From: a virus
IMG/VR virus record: IMGVR_UViG_3300028025_003152
Coordinates: 1-23,893 of that record
DNA length: 23,893 bases
Direction: 5' to 3' (one strand)
A program made the translations under genes and the position numbers. This document shows positions 1 to 7,667 of the stretch, piece after piece. Within the stretch, counting starts at the first letter, position 1. Every line of letters begins with the position of its first letter. The notes beneath the pieces were generated by a model, which was not told the DNA's origin, did no database searches, and was given only the letters and a program-made list of their open reading frames with translations.

Positions 1-1116
1 AGTCTCTTTGAAATTCACAGTCATTTGTATTGCAGTTGGCATACCGGTACGACCTAAACGAGGATCATTTTCACCAGGCATCTCATATGCAGACCATCCG
101 TTAGGTGCATAGTTTACAGAAATGCTATCCATTACGCAACGACCAATTGTTGGTATATTTGGATTAGGAAATCCGCCGTAATAAAACTGTATGTCAAATT
201 GTGATGGTGGAATTAATAGAAGTCCTGAACTACCAGCATCAATTTCTGGTGCTTGATGGAAACGGAATCTTTCAATGATGTTTTGAACTTCTAGTGCTTC
301 TCTCTCATCACGAGGATAAAACATAAACTCATAAGAAAAAGAACGGAATGAAGGAGACTTATAGATCATCTCTAACATTGGATTGTTGACTCCACCAAGT
401 GCCAAAAATGCTCCTGCTGTTGCCGCACCCTGACCAACAACTTTGCCTGCTGCTTCTTGTATTTTTTGAGCAGCAGCAATAAGGGCGGTGTCACCAATCT
501 TGTTTGCCATACTGCCTTCATTTTTGCTGTCAACGAGTGATTTGCCAGCACCCATTGCTTTACCACCTATCTCATTTCCAAGTTGTAACTCATCGTATCC
601 CTGTGAATGCTCAAAACTTAAAGTGTCTGGCATATACAATACAATAGAGTCGGTTGTTTCAACTGTTGTTTGTAATAGCGACTTGTTTTCAATATCTTTA
701 ACACTACTTACATATTGATCTGAACTGAAAGATTGTTTTGATACACTTGCAGATGAGGTACCAAATGATGTTGATATTTCTTTACCAAATAGGGTTTTAC
801 CTTTGGTAAAACTGTTTACAGCAGAATCAATTTTACTATTAATCTGGGATGCAAAACTTGTGCTTGGTTTGGAAGCACCTTTATAATTCCTAAGAGTCTC
901 TTCTTCTGGGCTTCTCTGTATACCTTCAAACTGAGAATTTTTTTGTTTGAAAATATGAAAAATCATGTAATGGCCTTTATCATAATTTCCAACATCCAAA
1001 GGATATCTAAGTGTGTTTGACGTGCCCCCTTCTTTGCCTGTAAATAGGGCTCCTAAAGGTCCTTGTCTATTTTCTTCTTGGGAAATAGTGATATCAGATA
1101 AACCGAAAAATGCCAT
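1..1116 (-). CDS. gp48: Baseplate tail-tube cap, gp48-like (C-terminus cut by window edge)
   Basis: The frame is open from ATG at 1116 to base 1 (372 codons, no stop), so only the last residues lie outside; T4 gp48 is of similar length (about 364 aa). The protein starts MAFFGLSDITISQEENRQGP. Its second half has features I recognise from T4-like gp48: VLYMPDTLSFEHSQGYDEL, then NPMLEMIYKSPSFRSFSYEF followed by MFYPRDEREAL, and near the end PTIGRCVMDSISVNYAPNG and GMPTAIQMTVNF. In T4 this protein caps the baseplate hub and, with gp54, starts tail-tube polymerisation. The start has a TAGGA Shine-Dalgarno and a T4-late-like promoter upstream. It is transcribed divergently from gp4. Family recognition is from memory of T4/cyanophage proteins. 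Confidence 0.85.
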   Translation of the reverse strand, partial: MAFFGLSDITISQEENRQGPLGALFTGKEGGTSNTLRYPLDVGNYDKGHYMIFHIFKQKNSQFEGIQRSPEEETLRNYKGASKPSTSFASQINSKIDSAVNSFTKGKTLFGKEISTSFGTSSASVSKQSFSSDQYVSSVKDIENKSLLQTTVETTDSIVLYMPDTLSFEHSQGYDELQLGNEIGGKAMGAGKSLVDSKNEGSMANKIGDTALIAAAQKIQEAAGKVVGQGAATAGAFLALGGVNNPMLEMIYKSPSFRSFSYEFMFYPRDEREALEVQNIIERFRFHQAPEIDAGSSGLLLIPPSQFDIQFYYGGFPNPNIPTIGRCVMDSISVNYAPNGWSAYEMPGENDPRLGRTGMPTAIQMTVNFKET

Positions 1117-1140
1117 GATTGTCCTAATTAGGTTGACTAG

Positions 1141-1152
1141 ATAGTATTTATG
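1141..1152 (-). promoter_or_regulatory. T4-like late promoter for gp48
   Basis: The minus strand reads CATAAATACTAT, one base off the T4 late consensus TATAAATACT. It sits 25-36 bases upstream of the gp48 ATG, which predicts a leader of about 20 bases containing the TAGGA Shine-Dalgarno. The presence of gp33 in the window fits use of late promoters. It overlaps the first codon of gp4 on the other strand. Confidence 0.55.
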
Positions 1153-1581
1153 TCATATTCAGGTAAATTTAAGCCCAAAAACCCACAGAAATACAAAGGT
1201 GATCCGACAAATATCATCTATCGGTCGTCATGGGAAGTCAAAGTGATGAAATATTTAGATGATCATCCAGACGTTATTTGGTGGGGTTCCGAAGAACTGG
1301 TCATACCATACTGGAGTCCAGTGGACAATAAGAAGCATCGATACTTTCCAGACTTTGTGGCCAAGATTCGACAGAAAAACGGTGTAATCAAAACGTTTGT
1401 CATTGAGGTCAAACCTGAGGCGCAGACTAAACCACCCACACAAAAACGTAAGACTAAACGTTACATTCAAGAGGCCGCAACCTATGTGGTCAATCAATCC
1501 AAGTGGAAAGCAGCAACGGAATTCTGCAAAGACCACGGATGGGAATTTCAAGTCATCACAGAAAAACATCTAGGCATCTAA
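1150..1581 (+). CDS. gp4: Head completion protein gp4-like, PD-ExK nuclease fold
   Basis: 143 aa, close to T4 gp4 (150 aa). It starts MSYSGKFKPKNPQKYKGDP and contains IIYRSSWEVKVMKYLDDHP, both typical of T4 gp4 (also called gp50/65). A nuclease-like PD...ExK arrangement is visible: RYFPDF with D68, then VIEVKP with E86 and K88. In T4 the protein acts on filled heads so that tails can join; a nuclease activity on DNA ends is suggested by the fold. It is the first gene of the plus-strand structural operon. Its Shine-Dalgarno is weak: the nearest AGG belongs to the palindrome CCTAATTAGG at 1123-1132 and is distant. The next gene begins 12 bases after the stop. Confidence 0.87.
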   Translation: MSYSGKFKPKNPQKYKGDPTNIIYRSSWEVKVMKYLDDHPDVIWWGSEELVIPYWSPVDNKKHRYFPDFVAKIRQKNGVIKTFVIEVKPEAQTKPPTQKRKTKRYIQEAATYVVNQSKWKAATEFCKDHGWEFQVITEKHLGI

Positions 1582-1593
1582 GATAAATACTAG

Positions 1594-2178
1594 ATGGCTA
1601 CCAAAACACTTATAGATCGCATCAAAGATTCTCTGGCAAAGCAGGGTTTCGAACCACGTTCCCGTGAAGCACGTAACTGGTTAAAAGCAAAGACTGGCGC
1701 ATTGAAACCTACCAAAGGTGATCTGATGCGTGACAGACAAAGACTCAGAGAAAAATCTATAATTGGTAGAATGTACTTTTACTTTTATGATCCGAAAACG
1801 AAGGATACGTTGCCATATTACGATAAGTTCCCATTGGTTATACCAATAGAACGATACCCAGACGGTTTTTTAGGACTTAACTTACATTATATAAGTCCAA
1901 AGCAGCGTGTGCTTCTTTTAGATAAGTTGAGTACATTACTCACTGACCATAACTATGATGAGAAAACAAGACTCAGAATCAGTTATGACTACCTAGCAAA
2001 AGCATCGAAAATGTACCAGGCAAAACCTTGTATCAAAAGGTATTTGTACAGCCATGTTCAGTCTAGGTTTTTAGAAATCACAGCAGATGAATGGGACATC
2101 GCCGTCATGTTACCTGTCGAGTCATTTGCCAAAGCAAAGAAAAACAAAGTATGGTCAGAATCAGAGGATAAATTCTAA
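1594..2178 (+). CDS. Conserved T4-like phage protein of unknown function in the structural operon
   Basis: 194 aa. The N-terminal 55 residues are basic with many Arg/Lys (for example RDRQRLREKS). A central block reads MYFYFYDPKTKDTLPYYDKF then PLVIPIERYPDGFLGLNLHY, a pattern I recall from many unassigned phage proteins next to structural genes. The rest has aromatic residues and no obvious catalytic motif, signal peptide or membrane segment. It lies between gp4 and the gp54-like gene, and its stop overlaps the next start by one base (TAATG), so it is probably co-translated with virion proteins. In T4 gene 53 follows gene 4, but this sequence does not resemble T4 gp53, so that name is not given. 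A virion or tail-assembly role is inferred only from position. Confidence 0.8.
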   Translation: MATKTLIDRIKDSLAKQGFEPRSREARNWLKAKTGALKPTKGDLMRDRQRLREKSIIGRMYFYFYDPKTKDTLPYYDKFPLVIPIERYPDGFLGLNLHYISPKQRVLLLDKLSTLLTDHNYDEKTRLRISYDYLAKASKMYQAKPCIKRYLYSHVQSRFLEITADEWDIAVMLPVESFAKAKKNKVWSESEDKF

Positions 2179-2906
2179 TGTCGTTTTCACCCAATCTATT
2201 TCTATCAAACATCAATGGCAAAGGTGGACCCGCTCGTTCATGCCGATTTGAAGTTGTGTTGCCTATACCACCATACATCGGTCAAGCAATAGGAAATTCA
2301 TTTTTGGAAAAGGTATTGAACTTTCCAAATTCTGTTTTTTCTGATGTGTCTGATGCAATCAATAATGCTATGGGCAGTGAATCGGATGGAATGAAATCTT
2401 CTAATCCGTCGGTGTCACGTTATCTGGCCTTGCAATGTGAAGCAGCAGAACTTCCTGGCCGTACATTAGAAACCGCAGACGCAAGAGTATATGGTCCGTC
2501 ATTTAAAATACCATACCGTATGCAGTATGCTGAAACTACATTAACATTCATTTGTACGAATGACTTCTACGAGCGTAAGTTGTTTGAACGTTGGATGGAT
2601 GCTATCATTCCTTCAGATACGAACAATCCACGTTTTCCAAAAAGTCAAGTGTCAAGATACTTGACCGACATTCGTATTATACAATATGACGATATCGTTC
2701 GTCAAATTTATGCAGTAGATTTAATTGATGCATTTCCAACTGGCATTTCACCACAAGCATTAAGTTGGGGTGATGACGCATTCCACAGACTATCTGTACA
2801 GTTTAGTTACCAGAAATATCGTTCTATCTTTGAAGGTAGATACGATATTGGCCAAACACTCACTTCGTTGGGTGGCAGCGCAGCAACAAGATTATTATCA
2901 TTCTAA
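2178..2906 (+). CDS. gp54: Baseplate tail-tube initiator, gp54-like (tail-tube fold)
   Basis: 242 aa. The N-terminus GPARSCRFEVVLPIPPYIG followed later by LALQCEAAELPGRTLETADA is the pattern of tail-tube-fold proteins (gp19, gp48, gp54). The middle, ETTLTFICTNDFYERKLFER and WMDAIIPSDTNNPRF, and the end, FPTGISPQALSWGDDAFHRL then SVQFSYQKYRSI, line up by eye with the corresponding parts of T4 gp54. It is shorter than T4 gp54 (320 aa) and longer than the tube protein gp19 (163 aa). In T4, gp54 sits on the baseplate under the first tube ring. An alternative is another tube-like protein of the same fold. Located between the unassigned gene and gp26, with gp48 on the other strand nearby. Confidence 0.7.
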   Translation: MSFSPNLFLSNINGKGGPARSCRFEVVLPIPPYIGQAIGNSFLEKVLNFPNSVFSDVSDAINNAMGSESDGMKSSNPSVSRYLALQCEAAELPGRTLETADARVYGPSFKIPYRMQYAETTLTFICTNDFYERKLFERWMDAIIPSDTNNPRFPKSQVSRYLTDIRIIQYDDIVRQIYAVDLIDAFPTGISPQALSWGDDAFHRLSVQFSYQKYRSIFEGRYDIGQTLTSLGGSAATRLLSF

Positions 2907-2919
2907 TTGAGAGGAAATT

Positions 2920-3651
2920 ATGTTACCAAAACTTGATGTACCAATTTATACTATCAAACTCATTTCTAATGGACAAGATGTTCGCATTCGTCCATTTCTA
3001 GTAAAAGAACAAAAGTTGTTTCTGATGGCAGCAGAGTCGGAAGATCCAAAAGAAACAATCAATACCATTCGTCAAGTGTTGAAGAACTGTGTAATCGATG
3101 AAATCGACATTGACAATCTACCTACATTCGATCTTGAGTTTTTGTTTATGAACCTTCGTGCTCGATCGGTAGAAGAAGTTGTGGAACTGAAGTATAAGTG
3201 CAACAATGATATTACCGACGATAAAGGTGAAACAAAGAAATGTGCTGGTTCGGTAGACTTCAATTTGAATCTGTTGGAAATTGAACCTACCAAACATGAC
3301 GACCATGCGACCAAGTTTATGTTGAACGAAAAGATTGGTATCTGTCTAAAGTATCCTACCTTTGAGATGATTCAGAACTATGAAAGCATGGACGAGAATC
3401 AGATTCTAGTAAACGTGCTGATTGATTGTATTGATTATCTGTATGATGATGAACAAGTATATTATGCCAAAGATACACCAAAAGAAGAGTTGATGGAATT
3501 TATCGACTCTATGCAACAGAAAGACCTGGAAAAAATTAAAAAATTCTTTGATACAATGCCTGAAATCAAAAAAGATGTTCACTTTAAATGCGGTAAATGT
3601 GGATATGAGGAAGACATTACCATCAGAGGCCTACAAAATTTTTTCGCTTAA
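2920..3651 (+). CDS. gp26: Baseplate hub subunit gp26-like
   Basis: 243 aa with GAGAGGAAATT just upstream of ATG (good Shine-Dalgarno). MLPKLDVPIYTIKLISNGQ at the start and RPFLVKEQKLFLMAAESED are hallmarks of the T4 baseplate/gp26 family. Four cysteines, C94, C108, C224 and C227 (the last two in CGKCGYEED), could make a zinc site. T4 gp26 is a minor hub component needed for hub assembly. The last codons, CAA AAT TTT TTC GCT TAA, carry slippery heptamers that would move ribosomes into the gp51-like frame, giving a fusion of about 306 aa. Position between a tube-like gene and large virion genes is where tail-assembly chaperones usually lie in long-tailed phages. Confidence 0.83.
   Translation: MLPKLDVPIYTIKLISNGQDVRIRPFLVKEQKLFLMAAESEDPKETINTIRQVLKNCVIDEIDIDNLPTFDLEFLFMNLRARSVEEVVELKYKCNNDITDDKGETKKCAGSVDFNLNLLEIEPTKHDDHATKFMLNEKIGICLKYPTFEMIQNYESMDENQILVNVLIDCIDYLYDDEQVYYAKDTPKEELMEFIDSMQQKDLEKIKKFFDTMPEIKKDVHFKCGKCGYEEDITIRGLQNFFA
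3636..3645 (+). promoter_or_regulatory. Candidate -1 frameshift site, gp26 to gp51-like frame
   Basis: Read in the gp26 frame, A AAT TTT (3636-3642) and T TTT TTC (3639-3645) are overlapping X XXY YYZ heptamers, two codons before the gp26 stop. An AGAGG Shine-Dalgarno-like run lies at 3625-3629, a stimulator position similar to that in dnaX. Slipping by -1 enters an open frame to 3839. No strong downstream hairpin is evident by eye. Confidence 0.6.
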
Positions 3652-3839
3652 TATTTCGTCATGAATCACTAGGGAATTACTATCAGACAAACTTTGCGAT
3701 GATGCAACATCACAAATACAGTTTGACTGAACTTGAAAATATGATACCTTGGGAAAGAAGCATTTACGTTTCGTTATTAGTGAAGTACCTTGAAGAGGAA
3801 AAAGAACGCATCAACCAACAAAAACAAAGTAGAAGGTAA
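3642..3839 (+). CDS. gp51: gp51-like baseplate hub assembly frame, probably expressed by -1 frameshift
   Basis: The -1 frame is open from 3609 to the TAA at 3837-3839. It encodes HESLGNYYQTNFAMMQHHKY then SLTELENMIPWERSIYVSLL and a charged tail ending QKQSRR. This resembles the short gp51 proteins of T4-like phages (hub assembly catalyst in T4, next to gene 26). The only usable ATG in frame is at 3699; it has no Shine-Dalgarno and would drop the conserved-looking HESLGNYYQTNFA. No ATG, GTG or TTG occurs between 3609 and 3699. The coordinates given are those of the segment translated after slippage at AAT TTT; the ATG-initiated alternative would be 46 aa. The stop overlaps the start of the next gene (TAATG). 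Identity with gp51 is a judgement from short motifs. Confidence 0.6.
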   Translation, partial: FRLIFRHESLGNYYQTNFAMMQHHKYSLTELENMIPWERSIYVSLLVKYLEEEKERINQQKQSRR

Positions 3840-5578
3840 TGGCAAAAAAGAATTTAGAAGAACTAGCCAAAAGTCTAGGTTATAAAAATTTTGATAAAAT
3901 GAAAGAGTCTGTTGGCAATAAAGACGCAGGCTTTTCATTCATGTCATTGTTCGGAGGTAAAAAAAGCAAAGAAACTTCTCCATCAAAAGCAGGAACTGAA
4001 ACTGAAGCCACTGGTGGAATAAGTGAAGATGTTCTACCGTTTCTAAATGTAATTGCTAAGAACTCTATTGTTCTACCTGGCATGGCACGTGATATGAATG
4101 TGCTGCGTCAAAATATTTCCAAACTGGTTAATCTGAAGGGTAAAGAGAGTAAAGTAAAAGCAGAAGGTAAAGCAGATAAATTCTTTCAAACGGAAGAAGC
4201 CCGTGAAGCAAAACTAGAAGAAGAAAGAAAAAAGAACGCTCCAGTAAAAGAAGGTAAAGATAAAAAAGAACCGAAAGAAGAAAAGAAAGAGGGTGGTGGA
4301 CTTCTTTCTGGTTTGATGGACATGTTGAATCCTATAAACCTATTAAAAGGTTTGTTCATGGGAATTGTTGGTGCATTTGGTGCTCTGTTTAGTGGTGGTT
4401 CTATCTTTGCGATACTGAGTAAGATATTTGTACCTGCTATGATCATTGGTGGTCTAATCAATGGCATCATGGATGGTATCAACACATGGAAAGAAACAGG
4501 TAGTATCACAGATTCTCTAATATCTGCTGTAGGTGGTTTCTTACAGTTTATTACATTTGGTTTATTCAATGAAAGTGATTTACGCAAGGGGATGGATACA
4601 GCATTAACATATCTTAATCCTTTGATGCTAAGTGTTACTCAGTTCTTTGATGATGTTGTTGGCTGGATAAAAAACAATGTTGGATGGCCAGGCACTCCAC
4701 CATTTAAAATTCCTTTTAAGAAATTAACATCATACGATATATCAATTGGTGGTAAAGGATTTAAGGGTAATATTTTAGATGATGTTACTATACCTGGAAC
4801 TCCTGCATGGTATCCATTTAAAAGTAATCCATCAAGTGGAGCAAAAGAAAGTTATACATCAAGTGCGACAACTGCTCTAAAAGAGAATCAAGCAAAACTT
4901 GATAGTGGTCAAGGTGTATTCTACGATAAAGAACGTGAAGCAAAAGATAAACAGAAACAAAAAGAAAAAGAAGCAGGAACTACACCAGAAGCGGCAGGTA
5001 AATTAGCAGAAAAAGTTGGAACATCACCAACAAAAGAAGATCCTTATAGTGCTAAGAATGCCGAGAAAGATCAGAAAGGCGCAGTTGGTTTTCTAAAAAC
5101 AAAACTTGGCATCAGTGTTGATCCTAATTCGTCAACAGGTTTTATTGATGATAAAACGGGCGAACAACTATCTGAAGATGCTGTTCGTCAAGAAGTTAAT
5201 GCTGTTGGCGGTGATGCCAATAAAATTATTGATGCGGCAAAAGGAAAGAAAACATCAGAGATTGCACCAATGCCTACCGCAGCACCAGCAGCATCGATAG
5301 GAGGTGGTAGTATTTCTGGTGGTGAAAGCATGGGTGGTGGAGGTGGTGCAGTATCACCAAGTCCTTCACCCGAATCCTCACCAGCGGTTTCAGGTTCAGC
5401 ATTATCGACAGCATCCTCTGAAGTAGCAGAAGGACAACGTATGGACTCTGCGGCAGATGCCGGAACAGTAATAAATGCACCAATGACAAACAATCAATCT
5501 GGTGCAACAGGTAAAGAACCAGAAAATATTGCCAGCGTTTACAACAATAGTTTTATCAACAATTACATGACGGCTTAA
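3839..5578 (+). CDS. Large virion/tail protein, paralog 1 of 3 (no hydrolase domain)
   Basis: 579 aa. Order of parts: a basic N-terminus; a conserved helix around residues 60-105 (NVIAKNSIVLPGMARDMNV, then LRQNISKLVNLKG); a Lys/Glu-rich linker (about 115-150); a hydrophobic, Gly-rich stretch (about 153-250) with several possible membrane-crossing helices and NTWKETGSITDSLIS leading to FITFGLF; a mixed region; a Gly/Ser/Pro/Ala-rich low-complexity zone (about 480-540); and a C-terminal VINAPMTNNQSG. The same helix, hydrophobic block with FGLF/FGLI, and C-terminal NA..TNN motif recur in the next two genes, so the three arose by duplication. Hydrophobic segments in a virion protein suggest a tape-measure-like, hub or ejected protein, but this is inference. 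I do not recognise a named T4 homolog. Confidence 0.75.
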   Translation: MAKKNLEELAKSLGYKNFDKMKESVGNKDAGFSFMSLFGGKKSKETSPSKAGTETEATGGISEDVLPFLNVIAKNSIVLPGMARDMNVLRQNISKLVNLKGKESKVKAEGKADKFFQTEEAREAKLEEERKKNAPVKEGKDKKEPKEEKKEGGGLLSGLMDMLNPINLLKGLFMGIVGAFGALFSGGSIFAILSKIFVPAMIIGGLINGIMDGINTWKETGSITDSLISAVGGFLQFITFGLFNESDLRKGMDTALTYLNPLMLSVTQFFDDVVGWIKNNVGWPGTPPFKIPFKKLTSYDISIGGKGFKGNILDDVTIPGTPAWYPFKSNPSSGAKESYTSSATTALKENQAKLDSGQGVFYDKEREAKDKQKQKEKEAGTTPEAAGKLAEKVGTSPTKEDPYSAKNAEKDQKGAVGFLKTKLGISVDPNSSTGFIDDKTGEQLSEDAVRQEVNAVGGDANKIIDAAKGKKTSEIAPMPTAAPAASIGGGSISGGESMGGGGGAVSPSPSPESSPAVSGSALSTASSEVAEGQRMDSAADAGTVINAPMTNNQSGATGKEPENIASVYNNSFINNYMTA

Positions 5579-5579
5579 A

Positions 5580-7667
5580 ATGTTATCCAGCGTTTTGGGC
5601 CTAACAATCAAAAAGAAAGTCCTAAATGAGGACTCTTCTAAAAAAGTAACTCCTGCATACAAGTCACTTAAAAAAGCAGCGATCAATTATACCGAGTTAG
5701 CAAAAGCGGCAAATGATCTGAATATCGTTCGACAAAACATAGTTAAATTGGTTGGTTTATATGGTGTAAAATCTACCGACAAAGAAGATATGCATTTGTT
5801 GAAAGATGATGAAGTAGAGAAGAAATTTAAAGTACAACAGGATAAAGAAGTTGCTGCTAGAACTCCACCTTCGGAAGATGATCCAAAAAGTTCCAAAGGT
5901 GTTAAGTTTAAACAAATCAAAGAGAATGCCAAAAAGTTAGCGACACAAGTAAAGAATAAAGCAAAAGATTTATTCAAGTCGTTAATGGATAATATAAAGA
6001 AGATTGCAAAAACTTTGGTTAATAAAGTAAAAGACTTTGCGAAGAATGCTTGGAAATATCTTACCGAACTGTCAGATAAGATTGTTGGTGATAAGATAAA
6101 AGAGTTGGAGAAAAAAGAAGCAACTAAGATTGCCAAACAAGCAGCAAAGAAAGCAGGTAAAGCGGCAGCAAAAATTGCAGCACGAACTGCGGCAGTTGCT
6201 TCTGGTCCATTAGGTTGGGTCGTATTGATTGTTTGGACATTATGGGATGGTCTGACAGACGCATGGGAAAAATGGAAAGAAACTGGCGACTGGTATGAAA
6301 CGCTAAAAGCAGGTATTGCTGGTCTAGTTGATTCATTAACGTTCGGTCTTTTTGACAAAGAGACTGCCGCTAAAGTGATTGATGGTACAGTCAATTTCCT
6401 CAAAGACATTCCAAAAAATATAGACAAGTTTATATCCGATGCTTCAAAAGCAATCGATGATATAGTTTCGGGTTTAGTTCAAAAGATATCGGAGATGAAT
6501 CCTTTGAAACCTAAACCTTTAACTGAAGCAGAACTTGCTAAGATGGTAGAAGATAGAGATAAGCAAGATGCTGCGGCCGAAGAAAAAAGAAAACAAAACG
6601 AAGAAATAGCCGCAAATCTGGCCAAAGCACAAGCATTGATTGCACAGAAAACACAAGAACGAGATGCATTGATCGATGAGATTGCTGCACTCGAACTTGA
6701 TGCATATGGTAAAAAGACTGAACAAACTGAACAAGCGATAAAGAAAAAAGAAGAACTTCGTAAGACTGAACAAACTCTTTCTAAAGCAATCGAAAAAGAA
6801 GGCAACCTAAGAAAAGAAGCAGCAAAGCCAACACCAGCACCAGCGCCTGCTCCAACTAAACCAACAGCAGAAGGTCCTAAAGGTATGGTTGGTTTAATCA
6901 TCACTGCGATGAATGAACTAGGTATAACAAATAAGTTTACCAAGATTGCTTTGCTTGCCAATATCCAAAAAGAATCTAACTTTGTTCCAATAAATGAAAA
7001 TCTAAACTATACGTCAGTTGAACGCATACAAAAAGTATTTCCTGGTGCAGTTAAGAAGTCTGGATATGGTCCGAAAGAACTGGAAAAATTTGTCAAAAAT
7101 CCAGAAGCATTAGCAGAGTTTGTTTATGGTAAAAATTCTCTACGTGGTCCAAGTATGGGCAACAAAGAAGATGGTGATGGATTTAAGTATCGAGGTCGTG
7201 GATTCATTCAAATTACAGGTAAAAATAACTACGATGCTTTTGGTAAAATTATTGGTGAAAATCTAATTCAGAATCCAGACAAAGCAAATGATCCTTTCAT
7301 TGCTGCTAAGATGGCAGCAGCATTTATTATAAAAGGTCTTGGTAAAAAACTCAATACGTTTACGACACAACAAGAAGCAAATCGTGCGGTAACTCAAACG
7401 ATTGGTGGCGCTGGACTGAATTTGGATAAAGGTATTGGTGCTGAGATTCTTGCCAAAGTAGACAAGTATTCAAAAGGATTTGAGAATGTTGATTTAGGTA
7501 GTACAAGTAAAGAAGTATCACAAGGTCAACGAGAACAAATGAAACCAACAGACACCAATGTTGTAAACGTTGCTCAGACCAATAATACAAAAGTGAGTGA
7601 TACTAAAGTTGCTGCTGTAGACAAAAAAACTAATGGTAATGACACATTGTTGGCAAGGGCAACATAA
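5580..7667 (+). CDS. Virion protein paralog 2 of 3 with C-terminal GH19 peptidoglycan hydrolase domain
   Basis: 695 aa, starting two bases after the previous stop. It shares the helix LNIVRQNIVKLVGLYG (about 47-62) and the hydrophobic block with KWKETGDWYETLKAG and LTFGLF (about 205-260). A long coiled coil (about 313-410) and a Pro/Ala linker (PTPAPAPAPTKPT) follow. The C-terminal domain (about 437-640) is of the GH19 lysozyme/chitinase type: LLANIQKESNF with the likely catalytic E465, ENLNYT, then YRGRGFIQITGKNNY (about 537-551) and a late NRAVTQTIGG. GH19 domains cleave the beta-1,4 bond between aminosugars, so this is probably a virion-borne muralytic activity used at entry. It ends with VVNVAQTNNT, the motif shared by the trio. 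Not a free endolysin, given the structural N-terminal half. Confidence 0.82.
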   Translation: MLSSVLGLTIKKKVLNEDSSKKVTPAYKSLKKAAINYTELAKAANDLNIVRQNIVKLVGLYGVKSTDKEDMHLLKDDEVEKKFKVQQDKEVAARTPPSEDDPKSSKGVKFKQIKENAKKLATQVKNKAKDLFKSLMDNIKKIAKTLVNKVKDFAKNAWKYLTELSDKIVGDKIKELEKKEATKIAKQAAKKAGKAAAKIAARTAAVASGPLGWVVLIVWTLWDGLTDAWEKWKETGDWYETLKAGIAGLVDSLTFGLFDKETAAKVIDGTVNFLKDIPKNIDKFISDASKAIDDIVSGLVQKISEMNPLKPKPLTEAELAKMVEDRDKQDAAAEEKRKQNEEIAANLAKAQALIAQKTQERDALIDEIAALELDAYGKKTEQTEQAIKKKEELRKTEQTLSKAIEKEGNLRKEAAKPTPAPAPAPTKPTAEGPKGMVGLIITAMNELGITNKFTKIALLANIQKESNFVPINENLNYTSVERIQKVFPGAVKKSGYGPKELEKFVKNPEALAEFVYGKNSLRGPSMGNKEDGDGFKYRGRGFIQITGKNNYDAFGKIIGENLIQNPDKANDPFIAAKMAAAFIIKGLGKKLNTFTTQQEANRAVTQTIGGAGLNLDKGIGAEILAKVDKYSKGFENVDLGSTSKEVSQGQREQMKPTDTNVVNVAQTNNTKVSDTKVAAVDKKTNGNDTLLARAT

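Noticed and set aside
1581-1594. GATAAATACTAG before the 194-aa gene as a late promoter
   Set aside because: A start site about 7 bases downstream would fall inside the ATG at 1594, so it cannot serve that gene with this start; probably chance similarity.
1594-2178. Baseplate wedge gp53 for the gene after gp4, as in T4 order
   Set aside because: The sequence lacks the T4 gp53 features (MLFTFF start, LYWVLLMCNDNYDPYYGW-type block), so position alone was not accepted.
4186-6961. Long minus-strand ORFs opposite the paralog trio
   Set aside because: They are antisense shadows of Lys/Ala-rich genes; no Shine-Dalgarno, no domain, composition rich in Ser/Phe/Leu as expected from complements.
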